A stretch of DNA of 64,000 bases from Riptortus pedestris (lineage: Eukaryota > Arthropoda > Insecta > Hemiptera > Alydidae): assembly GCA_019009955.1 (NCBI GenBank), contig CM032228.1, forward strand, positions 257,965,001 to 258,029,000. Direction: 5' to 3'. Positions within the stretch are counted from its first letter, which is position 1. Each line of letters opens with the position of its first letter. The position numbers were made by a program, and so were the translations under genes. Shown piece by piece: positions 33,401 to 58,531 of the stretch. A model generated the notes under the pieces. It saw only the letters and a program-made list of their open reading frames with translations. It searched no databases and was not told the DNA's origin.

Positions 33401-35400
33401 GTAAGTCATCTAGCCTTGGCCACCTATAACCTGCAGGCCATTGCTCTGGATAGGTAAGGTTAGGTAAGTCATCTAGCCTTGGCCGCATAGACCCTGCAGG
33501 CCATTGCTCTGGATAGGTAAGGTGGAGGTAAGTCATCTAGCCTTGGCCACCTATAACCTGCAGGCCATTGCTCTGGATAGGTAAGGTTGGAGGTAAGTCA
33601 TCTAGCCTTGGCCGCCTATAACCTGCAGGCCATTGCTCTGGATAGGTAAGGTTGGAGGTAAGTCATCTAGCCTTGGCCACCTATAACCTGCAGGCCATTG
33701 CTCTGGATAGGTAGGGTTGGAGGTAAGTCATCTAGCCTTGGCCACCTATAACCTGCAGGCCATTGCTCTGGATAGGTAAGGTTGGAGGTAAGTCATCAAG
33801 CCATGGCCACCTATAACCTGCAGGCCATTGCTCTGGATAGGTAAGGTTGGAGGTAAGTCATCTAGCCATGGCCACCTATAACCTGCAGGCCATTGCTCTG
33901 GATAGGTAAGGTTGGAGGTAAGTCATCTAGCCTTGGCCACCTATAACCTGCAGGCCATTGCTCTGGATAGGTAAGGTTGGAGGTAAGTCATCTAGCCTTG
34001 GCCACCTATAACCTGCAGGCCATTGCTCTGGATAGGTAAGGTTGGAGGTAAGTCATCTAGCCTTGGCCACCTATAACCTGCAGGTCATTGCTCTGGATAG
34101 GCAAGGTTGGAAGTAAGTCATTAACCTGCAGGCCATTGCTCTGGATAGGTAAGGTTGGAGGTAAGTCATCTAGCCTTGGCCACCTATAACCTGCAGGCCA
34201 TTGCTCTGGATAGGTAAGGTTGGAGGTAAGTCATCTAGCCTTGGCCGCCTATAACCTGCAGGCCATTGCTCTGGATAGGTAAGGTTGGAGGTAAGTCATC
34301 TAGCCTTGGCCGCCTATAACCTGCAGGCCATTGCTCTGGATAGGTAAGGTTGGAGGTAAGTCATCTAGCCTTGGCCACCTATAACCTGCAGGCCATTGCT
34401 CTGGATAGGTAAGGTTGGAGGTAAGTCATCTAGCCTTGGCCACCTATAACCTGCAGGCCATTGCTCTGGATAGGTAAGGTTGGAGGTAAGTCATCTAGCC
34501 ATGGCCACCTATAACCTGCAGGCCATTGCTCTGGATAGGTAAGGTTGGAGGTAAGTCATCTAGCCTTGGCCACCTATAACCTGCAGGCCATTGCTCTGGA
34601 TAGGTAAGGTTGGAGGTAAGTCATCAAGCCATGGCCACCTATAACCTGCAGGCCATTGCTCTGGATAGGTAAGGTTGGAGGTAAGTCATCTAGCCTTGGC
34701 CACCTATAACCTGCAGGCCATTGCTCTGGATAGGTAAGGTTGGAGGTAAGTCATCTAGCCTTGGCCACCTATAACCTGCAGGCCATTGCTCTGGATAGGT
34801 AAGGTTGGAGGTAAGTCATCTAGCCTTGGCCGCCTATAACCTGCAGGCCATTGCTCTGGATAGGTAAGGTTGGAGGTAAGTCATCTAGCCATGGCCACCT
34901 ATAACCTGCAGGCCATTGCTCTGGATAGGTAAGGTTGGAGGTAAGTCATCTAGCCATGGCCACCTATAACCTGCAGGCCATTGCTCTGGATAGGTAAGGT
35001 TGGAGGTAAGTCATCTAGCCTTGGCCACCTATAACCTGCAGGCCATTGCTCTGGATAGGTAAGGTTGGAGGTAAGTCATCTAGCCTTGGCCACCTATAAC
35101 CTGCAGGCCATTGCTCTGGATAGGTAAGGTTGGAGGTAAGTCATCTAGCCTTGGCCACCTATAACCTGCAGGCCATTGCTCTGGATAGGTAAGGTTGGAG
35201 GTAAGTCATCTAGCCTTGGCCACCTATAACCTGCAGGCCATTGCTCTGGATAGGTAAGGTGGAGGTAAGTCATCTAGCCTTGGCCGCCTATAACCTGCAG
35301 GCCATTGCTCTGGATAGGTAAGGTTGGAGGTAAGTCATCTAGCATTGGCCACCTATAACCTGCAGGCCATTGCTCTGGATAGGTAAGGTTGTAGGTAAGG
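33401..35400. repeat. 65-bp satellite, about 31 copies
   Basis: The unit begins GTAAGTCATCTAGCCTTGGC and contains the palindrome CCTGCAGG. The first units are 63 and 64 bp, then 65 bp throughout. Variation is low (T/A in CCTTGG or CCATGG, A/G in CCACC or CCGCC). One unit near 34115 has a deletion. The array ends directly at a SINE. Confidence 0.95.
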
Positions 35401-35575
35401 ATGGCATACCTAGAGTGGCGAGTTTGATTTTCGCCTGGGCAAAGGAAATTATTTAGTGACGAAATTTATTAAATAAGGTCCTAAAATCCCACCCTGGCTA
35501 GAAAAGGGTGGTAACCTGTAGATAACCTGTCCCGATTAGCCTAAGTTGCAAAAAGTGGATGCTAATAAAGAATAA
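35401..35575 (+). mobile_element. SINE family S, 5' truncated
   Basis: Starts in the head (CTAGAGTGGCGAGTTTGAT) directly after the 65-bp array and ends AATAAAGAATAAT. Confidence 0.8.
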
Positions 35576-35689
35576 TATTAAATGTGAAAAAATAAACTGA
35601 GTATAGTTTCTCAAAACAAAATTAATCTGGACATTTTTTGGAGGTGAAATATGTTGTATTTTCATTAGCCCAGAATTGCCCTCCATAAC

Positions 35690-37700
35690 ATATAACCGCT
35701 CTGATGGTTGCTTCTATTACGCTAAACTTTGATTACATTGGTATATTTTTGTCAGTAACAAAATTCTGGCAGGTTGCATTAATTCCTAATTTGGACGTTG
35801 TGATCTTTTCCTTGAAGTGCCAATCGACGAGTGAGCAGTATACCTAAATATTTATAATCATTTACTGTCTCTACTTTTGAACCCAAATACTTCCATTTTT
35901 CTTTTTTAGACAATTTTTCACCTTTTCTAAACATCATAATTTTTTTATTTTTGTAGATTTAGCTTCACATGGCATAGGACACAATATTCACTTAATCGTC
36001 TATTGTAGGACTTGAGGCTGTTCAGCCAGAAATATGATATCATTGGCATTACATTAACAATTAATTTTAAGCCCTGCAAAAAAAGCATCACCCCCTACAA
36101 AATCTGGAATGTCATTAATTAAGTAAGAAAATAAATGAGTCGACAACAGACTTGCTTGTAATAAAGCACACATTGTATCAAATTCTTGGCTTACTCCTCT
36201 CTCTGCCCACACTACAGATTTAGTATTTTTATATAAGGCTTGAAAATTCTATTCTATCAGGGGTCGAATGCTGACTTGAAATCAATGAAATGCAGTATCA
36301 TTTTTTCTTTTGGAAGCAGTTTTTATTTTTATTATGTTAAATAATGTGAATAAATGATCGACCGTGGAATACGTCTTTGTAAAACCAGCCTGATTTTCCT
36401 TAATTAGTTTGTTGTCCTCTTCCGATTGCATTGACCTCAGCTGCAGTAAACTATTCAATAATTCGGTAATACTATTCTTGTAACTTATTCCTTGAAAGCT
36501 GCCCATATTATTTTTATCTCCTTTTTAAGTCAAGGGGAATATTACAGATTTTTAAATGGAATCTGTAATATCTCCTGTGTCATAAATGTAATTAAAAATA
36601 ACTAAATTGTTTTCTAAAAATGTATTGGCTCAGTTTTTATAAAATTCTACAGGGATTTTATCAAAACCCGGTGCTTTCCCACCCTTAGCCTCGAATAATA
36701 CTGAGCACGGTTCACTATACTCAAGGGGAGTGTCTAAAGTTGTATTATGAAGTAATGGAGGTTCATACATGACGACTAGATTTTATTTCTCGGTTTAATA
36801 GTTCACTAGAGTAATTTCTCCACTTCTCTCCCCTTGTAACTCCATTTTTACTCCATAGACTGCATTTTTTCCAAAACAATTTAACTAAGTCCCAGAAATC
36901 CTTCCCATTAAAACATTTCTCAGTGATCCCCTTCGTACTCTTTTTTAAGCACACCTTATATTTGCAACTAGCTTTTATGTATAACAATCGCACCCATACT
37001 AAATTGGCTTTTCTAAATAATTTTAAAAGTTAAAGGACTTTGTTCTCAAATCTCATCACTCTTAGTCATTCAAGGGACTTTTTTTACACATTTTATTGTT
37101 ATTCTCAATAGTCTTATTTCCCATCCATGAAGCATCTTTAATTAAACGTGTGTTTTTATTTATATTTTCCTGTGTATTGCAGTATTTCAGACACAAAAAC
37201 TCCATCTTATTTTCTAATTTAGCCTTGAAATATTTCTCATCTTTCTTTGTCCATCTCAACTTAAAAAGTAAAGGCAGAACACTATCATTTTTGCTAGTTC
37301 TTAGCCTTAGTGATACAGTTATAGGGATATGATCAGAATGACTGTAAGGCAATATTGACAGTAAAATAATTTATCAAGTGGTACAGTTGGAGAGACACAG
37401 AAGAGAGGTCGTTGAGAGAGTAACCGTTTTCTTTAATACAGTTCAAATGGCCCTCTTTATCTCCAAGTGATCTACCATTCAAAACAATTGGATTCCTATC
37501 ATCACATAGCTTTAAAAACGATTCTCCATTTTTATTTAAAATTAGATCTTTTTATGCCCCAAAATGTCTCATCTGATAATCTGGGTTTATTAAATCTGCT
37601 GGGATTGTCTGAATGTTAGTTATCCTAATAGTCATGTCTCCAATTAAATTATTTTTAACGTTGGGATTTAATACTTCTTCAACCACATCTAAATCTCAAA
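35690..37700 (-). pseudogene. Decayed non-LTR retrotransposon (endonuclease end to RT end)
   Basis: Minus-strand pieces in order: SHSDHIPITVSLRL (endonuclease SDH box, about 37350); KGGKAPGFDKIPVEFYKN (about 36650); KENQAGFTKTYSTVDHLFTL (about 36400); a degenerate catalytic box ANDIIFLAEQ (about 36020, normally ADD); and YKYLGI (about 35860). Many frame changes. It is older and of a different family from the R1/LOA-like copies. Confidence 0.75.
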
Positions 37701-38084
37701 ACATTAAGTACATGGGGAATCACGACTATGCAGTACAAAGCTATAAATATGAAGTTTTGACATTCAAAAGCTAGTTGTTTCTTAGTTACAAGATGTCATA
37801 CCGAAACTAGTCAAACTAGGTTTAAGGAAGGTCAAAACTGATATAATTCTGTTGAACATTGGAAATTTTCCAATTAAAATATTAAATATTTATTTTACTT
37901 TGTTTAAGAAAGCAATAAAATGATAAAACCCACACGGATTTTTGAGTCACCTGATAGTGTAACTTTTTTTTTTTTTAACATATCAATGTTTACATTCACA
38001 ATTAGCAACGACACGAGCAAAGTCATAAAGAACTTATAAATATTCTTAATATTCTGGACCCAATATTTTATATATTCTTCATAG

Positions 38085-38288
38085 TTAAATGACAAGGGTT
38101 ACCAATAAACACCTTTCTTTCCTGCAAATTTTATTCACATTGTGCTAAATGTTTCGTAGCATAACCTACCTCCTCTCGAGGGGCCATTCAGTTCTGAATG
38201 TTAAGCCACAAAACATGTAAAGTGATAGTGAATAAAGTTTGTGGGGAAATAAAGGTGTTTTATTGGTGGCTCTTGCCATTAAACTATG
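38085..38288. mobile_element. MITE-like element with about 50-bp inverted ends
   Basis: Left: CCAATAAACACCTTTCTTTC then TTTTATTCAC. Right: GTGAATAAAGTTTGTGGGG then AAAGGTGTTTTATTGG. The ends pair over roughly 50 bp with mismatches. A second copy lies at 60215-60480. No coding capacity. The target duplication is not clear, so the superfamily is unknown. Confidence 0.6.
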
Positions 38289-38289
38289 A

Positions 38290-39310
38290 CAAATGAAGTC
38301 CTTGCAGGAGCTGTGTTAACTAAGCAGATTTCCCATGTGCAGATAAGCCCACTGTTGATCTCATCTTGCCGAATACTTCATAGTTCTAAGTAAAAATCCA
38401 ATGAGTATAAGCAGGGCTATACTGAAGGCTGCAAACTTCAAAGCACATATAACTTGCTTAATTTATGAGACACAAAAGTGTAAAGAGCAACAATTATAAA
38501 ACATTAACAACTTATCAAAGTTGGTTCTATATATTTTTTCAATCTGACTTGTAATAAAAGAGACACTTTGAAACTTCAACCCCCTCCTTTTTTAACCCTC
38601 TCTATTTCTGGTGCCATTTTTAGCTATTAATGAATATCCACATCGGAGTTGATTTAAATGGTTAAATATTGACTATGGTGTAGATCAAATAAAAATTTTT
38701 GAGTCAAGACCAGAAAGTCTTACTTGACATCATAACACTACATATTTGCATGTATCTCACACAGTAAAAGTCGAATGAAGACAATATTTGGCATTTAAGC
38801 TTCGAATAAAGTGATTCTTGATATATCAGCTTATTATTAATACGACATTAGCAGGAGTGGGGCTTTCCTGAAGGCTGAAAACTAAAAAATGCAAATATCT
38901 CGGTTAGTGATCAAGATAAAGAAAAATTGTATGTAACAACATTTATAGAAAATTAAATTTGCAATAAGATTGGTTCTATACAATTTTTAGATAGACGAAT
39001 AATAACGGAGAAATTTTGAAGTTCCCCTCCCACTAGTCTGATTTCAGACACTAACAAACTTGATTTTGATTTTTATATAAAACGTTTAAATATCGAGTTT
39101 GGTAACAATCAAACAAAAATTGTGACTGCTTGACCGTATGTGTGTACACACACACACAAATACAGTTTTGAACAGACCGAATTTTCGTTATATCCTAGAT
39201 AAGAACAATGGAAATCTGGGGACCATTTTTCGAAAATCACGTCATGAGTACAACATCAATAGCTCATTTCCCATGAGGGAAATCTGCTAATAACTTAGAA
39301 ATATATTAGT
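38290..39310. repeat. Dispersed repeat family C, longest copy
   Basis: Begins TGCAGGAGCTGTGTTAACTA and passes the ACTAAGCAGATTTCCCATG block. Two related halves follow, each with a CTGAAGGCTG-like block, a C-rich run and an AAACTTGAT or TTAAATAT block. It ends near GAGGGAAATCTGCTAATAA. No coding capacity. Confidence 0.55.
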
Positions 39311-40545
39311 AAATATTATTTTCGGTTGAAATGTGGACTTTTTTTTAGTTGATATTAAAAATAATTGTATTTGCAAAGCAACAAACATTCAAACTGCTGG
39401 AGCAGAATGCCAAAGTTCTCAGAATGAAAATAATTGTATTCTTAACTATGAATCTATAAATATACTATTCAATCAATAATATATTTATTTTTTTATTGTT
39501 TTGTATCAAGGTTCTTATTTGTGGCCTCCCATGGCTCTGGAGATTTATTATGGTTTTTTAGTTAATGAACCCAATTATTTTTTTTATATAAAATTTTTAA
39601 GAATTTATTTATTACCATATTGGACCAATAAAAAATATATAGTGTATGGATATATGGCTTGTTAAGAAAGAAATCAAATTCTATTTGTTTGTTTTCATAA
39701 TGTTTATGTTATGTCCATTGAGAGTATGATTAGGTGAAAGGAAGGATTAGGATTAGAGATGCTCACTAGCCACAAACAACCTCTCAGATTCAGATTTAAA
39801 TTGTCTTTTAGTTATCCTTTTTTTCAATACAAACTGTTTTAATCCAATTTTTAATTTAAAATATTTCAACTTTGAATATGAAATTTATAAATGAGCCAAC
39901 TGCTTCTTTTCTCATGTTTATATTAAGTTTGAAAATGTCCACTACTGTGAGTACTAATTTTTGTTTTAAATACATACAACTAAGGCTGAAACGAATTAAT
40001 TTCCATTAAATGTTAAAAACATAATATGATAAGGTAAATTTTGTTTTTCTTGGCCTACTTTAAACAAAATTTATTTAAAAAAAAAAATAAAAAAATTCCC
40101 GAATATATCAAAATATTGTAAATTTATAGCTCGCATTTTAAATCGATTCAACATTCTTTATTATTAATCTCAAATTATACTATGAGTTGTTAATATGAAA
40201 AAATAAATGCCTCCATTTTGAAGAGCAACATAGCTCAGTATGAATTATTTTTTGAGCACTAGAACAAAAATATTCGAGTTCCTTTTAGTATTTATTAATT
40301 TTTGATAGTAGTCATGTTATCTATAAAAGTGTCATTCAGAGGTGAAGTTTTAAAGTTCACTTTTAAACTTCTTATTATATTTAAAATTTATTTTTCTATA
40401 TTTAATAGACTATCTGCATTAGGGTTCCACTCCCACAGTTCTTAAAAATTTAATTTTCCGAGTTTCAAACATATATTTTTGATTTCTTTTAGGATGTGTA
40501 GTATCTTAGTATGAAATTATTTTCAAGAGTATGTTTGTTTTTCAG
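39311..40545. other. AT-rich DNA upstream of the first visible gene 2 exon
   Basis: No convincing exon. A short Cys-containing frame at 39361-39470 is listed under rejected items. Confidence 0.5.
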
Positions 40546-52357
<11,812 letters not shown>

Positions 52358-53429
52358 GTAGAACACTCCTCACAGAACAGAATAGGCTTCGACACCAGCT
52401 GTTCGCGCACTCTATTATAATAGACTCACTTGTGATCATAAATAACCACATTTATGGCTAATAATTATTTTGATTATATATGTATAAATATATATATATA
52501 TATATATACGTATATATCACTTTTTTTGTTATTGGTATACCTTACATTAGTAGATTCATATTATCACTCCTTATTTTAACACCTGAATTTATACCATTAT
52601 TAATGTAAAAAAAAACTGTTACAATTATTTTTTTAAATAAATATCGGCTTTGTAAATGATTTAGCTGTGTCTTGAGGAACCAACCCAGTGTATTTGGCCA
52701 GCCCAAAATTTTATTACTCAATAGGGCTTTTCTCTTTCTAGTTATAAATGTTGAAGTACTCTAAATTAAGCAGTATTAACTGGGTTATACAATTTAAAGG
52801 AACATTTTTATTTTTGGTTATTAGATAATCAGAAGTTATTGAAATTTTATATTACAAAACGTTGACTTTTTATTTTGTATTTAAGTTCAGAAATATAGGT
52901 ATTTGGTTAAGCTATAAAAAATAGGGAATCCACCCCTCTCCCAATAGATCAGTTCTTCAGAAACTACTCTGTAAATTGGGCAAACTAATATTTATTTATT
53001 TAACCCATATAAATATATTTCTTAATGAATTGGTCAATCAAGGAGGCTGCCAATAAATACTGACCGTTAGACATTGCTACAACTCATCACATTAAAAAAT
53101 ATACATGAAATGTGTAATAACTACAAAGTGGAAAATGCAATGGTCCTAACTCATTTTCAACTCTTCCATACATATATCATGCCACTTGTGAACTATTCTT
53201 GATGAAAATAGTCATACATGGCTAAAAATATGCTGAAGGAGGAAGAATTCGGAAAACAATCCTGAGAACGTTTCAGATGTGTGAAAGCAGTGCTACTCAA
53301 ATTGCTCTTCTATATGCTCGATGACATACTCTCACCAAAAGTATATTTATTTATTTGGAGCTTCGCAACTATGGCGATGTTGCTCAGGGAAAAAAAATAC
53401 ATAAAATTAAAAAAAAAAAAAATGAAACA
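52358..53429. other. 3' flank of gene 2, no gene seen
   Basis: AT-rich sequence with a short (TA)n at 52488-52508. No coding frame or recognised repeat. Confidence 0.5.
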
Positions 53430-55090
53430 TAATTAATTTAAAGGAAAATAAAACTACAGAAATTGAACACGGAAAACAGAGATGCAACACAAAACAGAAA
53501 TTTTACATGAAAACAAAAATGCAACACAAAACAGAGACGGAAACGAAAAACAGAAATGGACCACATAATAGAAATAGAAAACAAAATTGGAACGGAAAAC
53601 AGAACTAAAATGAAATACACAAAAAACAAAACAAAAACAGGAATGGAACACAAAAACCGTAAACAGAAATTGAACTCAAAACAGAAAACAAAAAAGGAAC
53701 ACAAAAACCGTAAACAGAAATGGAACACAAAACAGAAAACAAAAAAGGAACAAGAAACAGCAATGGAACACAAAAACAAAATGGAAACAAGAAACAGAAA
53801 TGGAAGACAAAAACAAAGTGGAAACAAGAATCAAAATGGAAACAAGAAACAGAAATAGAAACAAGAAACAGAAATGCAACACAAAAACAAAATGGAAACA
53901 AGAAACATAAATGGAAACATGAAACAGCAATGGAACACAAAAACAAAATGGAAACAAGAAACAGAAATGGAACACAAAAACAAAATGGAAACAAGAAACA
54001 GAAATGGAAACATGAAACTGCAATGGAAACTTAAACAGCAATGAATGGAACACAAAAACAAAATGGAAACATGAAACAGCAATAGAAACAAGAAACAGAA
54101 ATGGAACACAAAAACAAAATGGAAACAAGAAACAGAAATGGAACACAAAAACAAAATGGAAACAAGAAACAGAAATGGAACACAAAAACAAAATGGAAAC
54201 AAGAAACAGAAATGGAACACAAAAACAAAATAGAAACAAGAAACAGAAATGGAACACAAAAACAAAATGGAAACAAGAAACAGAAATTGAACACAAAAAC
54301 AGAAAACAGGAATGGAACACAAAAACAAAGTGGAAACAAGAATCAAAATGGAAACAAGAAACAGGAATGGAACACAAAAACAAAGTGGAAACAAGAAACA
54401 GGAATGGAACACAAAAACAAAGTGGAAACAAGAAACAGGAATGGAACACAAAAACAAAGTGGAAACAAGAAACAGGAATGGAACACAAAAACAAAGTGGA
54501 AACAAGAAACAAAATGGAAACATGAAACAGCAATAGAAACAAGAAACAGAAATGGAACACAAAAACAAAATGGAAACAAGAAACAGAAATGGAACACAAC
54601 AACAAAATGAAAAACCAAAAACAGACATGGAACACAACAACAAAATGGGAAACAAAAAACAGACATGGAACACAAAAACAGAAAACAGAAATGGAACACA
54701 AAAACAAAACTGAAATGGACCACAAAAACAGAAAACAGAAATGGAACACAAAAACAAAATATCAACAAGAAACAGAAATGGAACACAAAAACAAAATGGA
54801 AACAAGAAACAGAAATGGAAGACAAAAACAAAATGGAAACAAGAAACAGAAATGGAACGCTAAAACAAAATGGAAACATGAAACAGCAATGGAAACATGA
54901 AACTGCAATGGAAACTTAAACAGCAATGAATGGAACACAAAAACAAAATGGAAACATGAAACAGCAATAGAAACAAGAAACAGACATGGAACACAAAAAC
55001 AAAATGGAAGCCAAAAGCAGACATGGAACACGAAAACAGAAATCGAACATGATAAACAGGAATGGAGCACAATAAACAGAAATCGAACAC
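53430..55090. repeat. 37-bp A-rich satellite, about 45 imperfect copies
   Basis: The dominant unit is GGAACACAAAAACAAAATGG plus AAACAAGAAACAGAAAT (37 bp), with insertions and deletions of sub-blocks. Units become shorter and more irregular at both ends. Long open frames on both strands (Lys/Asn/Gln-rich and Phe/Cys/Val-rich) are composition effects. Confidence 0.9.
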
Positions 55091-55257
55091 AATAATTGAA
55101 CAAAAATAAAAGATAGAATCCAAAATTAATTATAAAAAGTATAAAAAAGAAAGAAAAAAAAGTCACATTGGATAATATGGAAATCAAATAAGAAATATAA
55201 AAGATACTAGAATAAAATTGTAATTAAATCAATAATTTAATAAAAATTAAATATATT

Positions 55258-55495
55258 GATTAATTATTATTATTAATTAACGTCCACTTTTTGCAACTTA
55301 GGCTAATTGGGACGGGTTATCTACAGGTTACCACCCTTTTCTAGCCATGGTGGGATTTTAGAATGTTATTTAATGAAATTCGGCACTAAAAAATTTTCTT
55401 TGCCCAGGCGAGAATCGAACTCGCCACTCTAGGTTTACCATGTGAGATAAAGGTCAACGCTTTAACTCGCATGGCTAATCTGAGCCCCAAATGGG
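55258..55495 (-). mobile_element. SINE family S, near full length, minus orientation
   Basis: Inverse of the B-box region (GGCGAGAATCGAACTCGCC), the body (ACCACCCTTTTCTAGCC) and the head, ending at GCTAATCTGAGCCCC, which matches the GGGGCTC start at 47730. Confidence 0.85.
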
Positions 55496-55499
55496 TTTT

Positions 55500-56060
55500 T
55501 CTGTAATGTAAGTCCTAAAATTGTCAGTTCGTCTGTCTTATTTATAATAGTGTTGAGAGGTGATTGTGGGCATTCAAAACTTCTTTTGCGGGCGAATATG
55601 GTGTATTTGGTTTTTTCATTCGATATTTTAAAACCAGTTATACTACACCATTTTTGAAGTCGATTGAGTGCAGTCTGTGTGATATTTTGTGAGTTGATGA
55701 TGTGTAAGTGATATATAAGATAAGGCCATCTAATGGAACTTGTATAACTATAGCTTCATTCGAGCTGTGAGGGTATGTATGTACCTCTACTGTAAACTTC
55801 ATTCAATAGGTGAAAAAGAATTAGTAAGCCCTGTTCCGGTAGATTTTTTATCATGTCATATGTAATAAGGTCAGGTCCTGGTGAAGTCATTCGTACAGTC
55901 GATAGTGCGAGTTTTAGTTCAGCGGAACTGAAGGGATCATTATGTGGGTGTGGGTAAGTTGGAATTATGGGGTGTAAGTCATAGTCACAGTTAGGGTTTT
56001 CTGTCTAAAAAATTGTATCGTATAGTTTTTGGAGCTGCATACATTACTGAAATATACTCC
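55500..56060 (-). pseudogene. Decayed non-LTR reverse transcriptase fragment
   Basis: The minus strand reads MTSPGPDLITYDMIKNLPEQ (RT block 1), then after a deletion LNRLQKWCSITGFKISNEKT and DELTILGLTL. The palm motifs between them are deleted. It is a different family from the R1/LOA-like copies. Confidence 0.7.
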
Positions 56061-56960
56061 TAAGATATTAGTGATTGTCTGTAGGTCGGTAATGATCTTT
56101 TTATTATATCTCGTTCAGTCGGTAGACCATTAGGCTTTTGAAAAGTACAAACTGGAGATCATTGAGCAAGGGGATTTAAGATTAAACCTCACTAAATTAA
56201 TTCCAAATATTGAAAATTTATTATCAAGGCACCAATTTCATCCCTCCCAATTGTTCTTGTTGATTTTATGTAATGCATAAGTTCTTATGCATCATCAATA
56301 AATATGTAAAAAATAATGTGTGCTTTTATTGTTTTGTTTTTTTCCTTGTACATCTCAAAACCGAAAAACATGGCAAGTGGTCTATGAGACAAAAATGTTT
56401 GAGGTCCTACAACCCTAAAGGTGAACAGAATTCTAACATTCCTAAGGAACAAGTATTAATCATTTTATTTAACTGGGTTCAATTGTTCTGCCAATGACTC
56501 ACAACGATAGACGACTTCTCCAAATAAATAAATAAAGATATTTTGTATTTTAATAATTTCTTCTGAATGTGACAAACCTTGCTTATGACAAATATTGCAA
56601 GTGTAGTATTGACAAGTGTTAACATCTCAAATGGTTTCATCGCGAATTTATAATTTTTCTTTTAATCAGTTTTATGATAGAAAAATGATTAAAAATAACA
56701 AATTGAATTAATTTTAATTTAACCTTTATTTTGTGAGATGCATTGATTCTCCCTCTCCTACAATTTTCTGAAAAATAATGAATAAAACTGTAAATAAATA
56801 CACACATAATAATAATGATAAGTTATTAAAATAATAGTAATGTTTTGTTTGTTACATTTAAATAAATTTTTATTTGAATAATGCCCGTCTGGTTAATATA
56901 TACTTTACTTTGATGGTTTATTGTATTACATTAACATAGGAAAAGGAATATATTTTTAAC
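56060..56960. other. Unassigned intergenic DNA
   Basis: A 49-codon frame near 56350-56497 (VHLKTEKHGKWSMRQKCLRS) is open and ends before AATAAATAAATAAAG, but has no clear acceptor and no recognised content. Confidence 0.35.
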
Positions 56961-56964
56961 CGAG

Positions 56965-57185
56965 GTTCAGGGTAGCCATATGAGTTAAAGCGTTGACCTT
57001 AATCTCAGATGGTAAACCTAGAGTGGTGAGTTTGATTCCTGCCTGGACAATAGGAATTTTTTAGTGACTACCTCATTAAATAAAATCCTAAGTCCCAGCC
57101 TGGCTAGAAAAGGGTGGTAACCTCTAGATAACCCGCCCCAATTAGCCATAGTAACAAAAATTGGACGTTAATAAATAATAATTTT
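56965..57185 (+). mobile_element. SINE family S
   Basis: Head GGTAGCCATATGAGTTAAAG, B-box region GGTGAGTTTGATTCCTGCC, body CCTGGCTAGAAAAGGGTGG, tail TTAATAAATAATAAT. It ends about 100 bp before gene 3 exon 1. Confidence 0.85.
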
Positions 57186-57286
57186 TAACACTTAAAAACT
57201 TTGAATATTGGTGCTTCAATTAACCTCCCTCCATTCCTAAATGTAATTTATACTTGTCACAAAATGATCTCAAAAGTTTGTTTTAG

Positions 57287-57474
57287 GAAAATACAAATAA
57301 TTTTGCAAGGATGAGAAGCAATCTAGATGGATTGGTTGATGATATTGAAAAAAATAGAGGGTCTGAGAACGCATGTAATGTTTTCAATATGCTTACATCA
57401 ATAGAGCAGGTTGCAGCTAAGGCTAAGAAACAATATTACCAATATTGCAGTAAATCAGCAAATTTCACCAACAG
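57287..57474 (+). CDS. Gene 3 exon 1 of those visible
   Basis: 188 nt after TTTGTTTTAG, before GTCAGTTTC. Reads ENTNNFARMRSNLDGLVDD at its start and SANFTNR at its end. NFTN is a possible glycosylation site. Confidence 0.65.
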
Positions 57475-58480
57475 GTCAGTTTCAAATATTAAAACAGCTC
57501 AGCTCACTCATTAGAATTATTGCTACAATTTTAAAAAACATGGTTAAATTTTAGGGGAATCACCTATACTCCTTAAGGAAAATCACCTATTGAGGTTGTA
57601 CTCGAGACTTGATTTTTTGAAAAATTTCATTGATCATACCTAGAAGATGATGAAAATAAACTTTTATTTATTTAACTGTTACCAAACTTGATATATAAGC
57701 ATTTCATGTAAAATTAAAGATCAAGTTTATTAACAGCTAAAATCAGACGGGGGGAGGGGGTTGAGGGGAAAAATCCAAAAATTTGAGTTATATCTGTTAT
57801 TATAACTCTGACTGAGAAATGTCATGGAACCAATATTATTGCAAATATCATTACCTATAAATTTGGTCATTTATGCATTTTCTCTATCATGAATATCAAT
57901 CGAGATAATTGGATACTCGTAACCTGTAGATAACCCGTCCCGATTAGCCTAAGTTGCAAAAAGTGGCCTTTAATAAATAAATAAAATAAATAAATAATTG
58001 GAATGTTTAGTTTTGAGTAAATCACCATTCCTACTTATGTCATATTAACAATATGCTGTTATATCATGTGTCTTGATTATTGTACATCAGATCAAAAACT
58101 GCTCTATAAATGTTGTATTTTAGAATGCTTCTCTATCGTAAATATTAACCGAGATATTTGCATTTTTAATTTCCACTCTCGAATAAACAGCCACTATTAG
58201 TCATCCAACTTCTACAATTTGCTAATATATCATGAAACACCTTATACCAAATTTAAATACCAAATATTGTTTTCAACGGATTATTATTGTATGATATATA
58301 CGCAAATACATTGTTTGATCACGTCATCAATTAAGATTTTATATTATTGACTTGATAATGTTACTTTGATCTTGAAGAAAATTTTCGAAAATCGTGTCAT
58401 ATTTTCGAAAATTTTCTTCAAATTTCCATCCATCCAATCCAGGAGATGATGAAAATGAGATCTGTTCAAAATTATATTTG

Positions 58481-58531
<51 letters not shown>

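Noticed and set aside
33245..33536. Open frames within the 65-bp array
   Set aside because: They end after a few units and have no start context; satellite by-products.
39361..39470. Cys-containing frame DIKNNCICKATNIQTAGAEC after a pyrimidine tract, possible EGF-like exon upstream of gene 2
   Set aside because: No acceptable donor follows in the right phase and another frame is equally open.
53438..55187. Long overlapping open frames on both strands (Phe/Cys/Val-rich and Lys/Asn/Gln-rich)
   Set aside because: They are produced by the 37-bp A-rich satellite; there is no domain, no splice structure, and all frames show the same period.
56273..56497. Possible terminal exon with VHLKTEKHGKWSMRQKCLRS
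   Set aside because: It lacks a convincing acceptor and has no recognised content; left as unassigned DNA.
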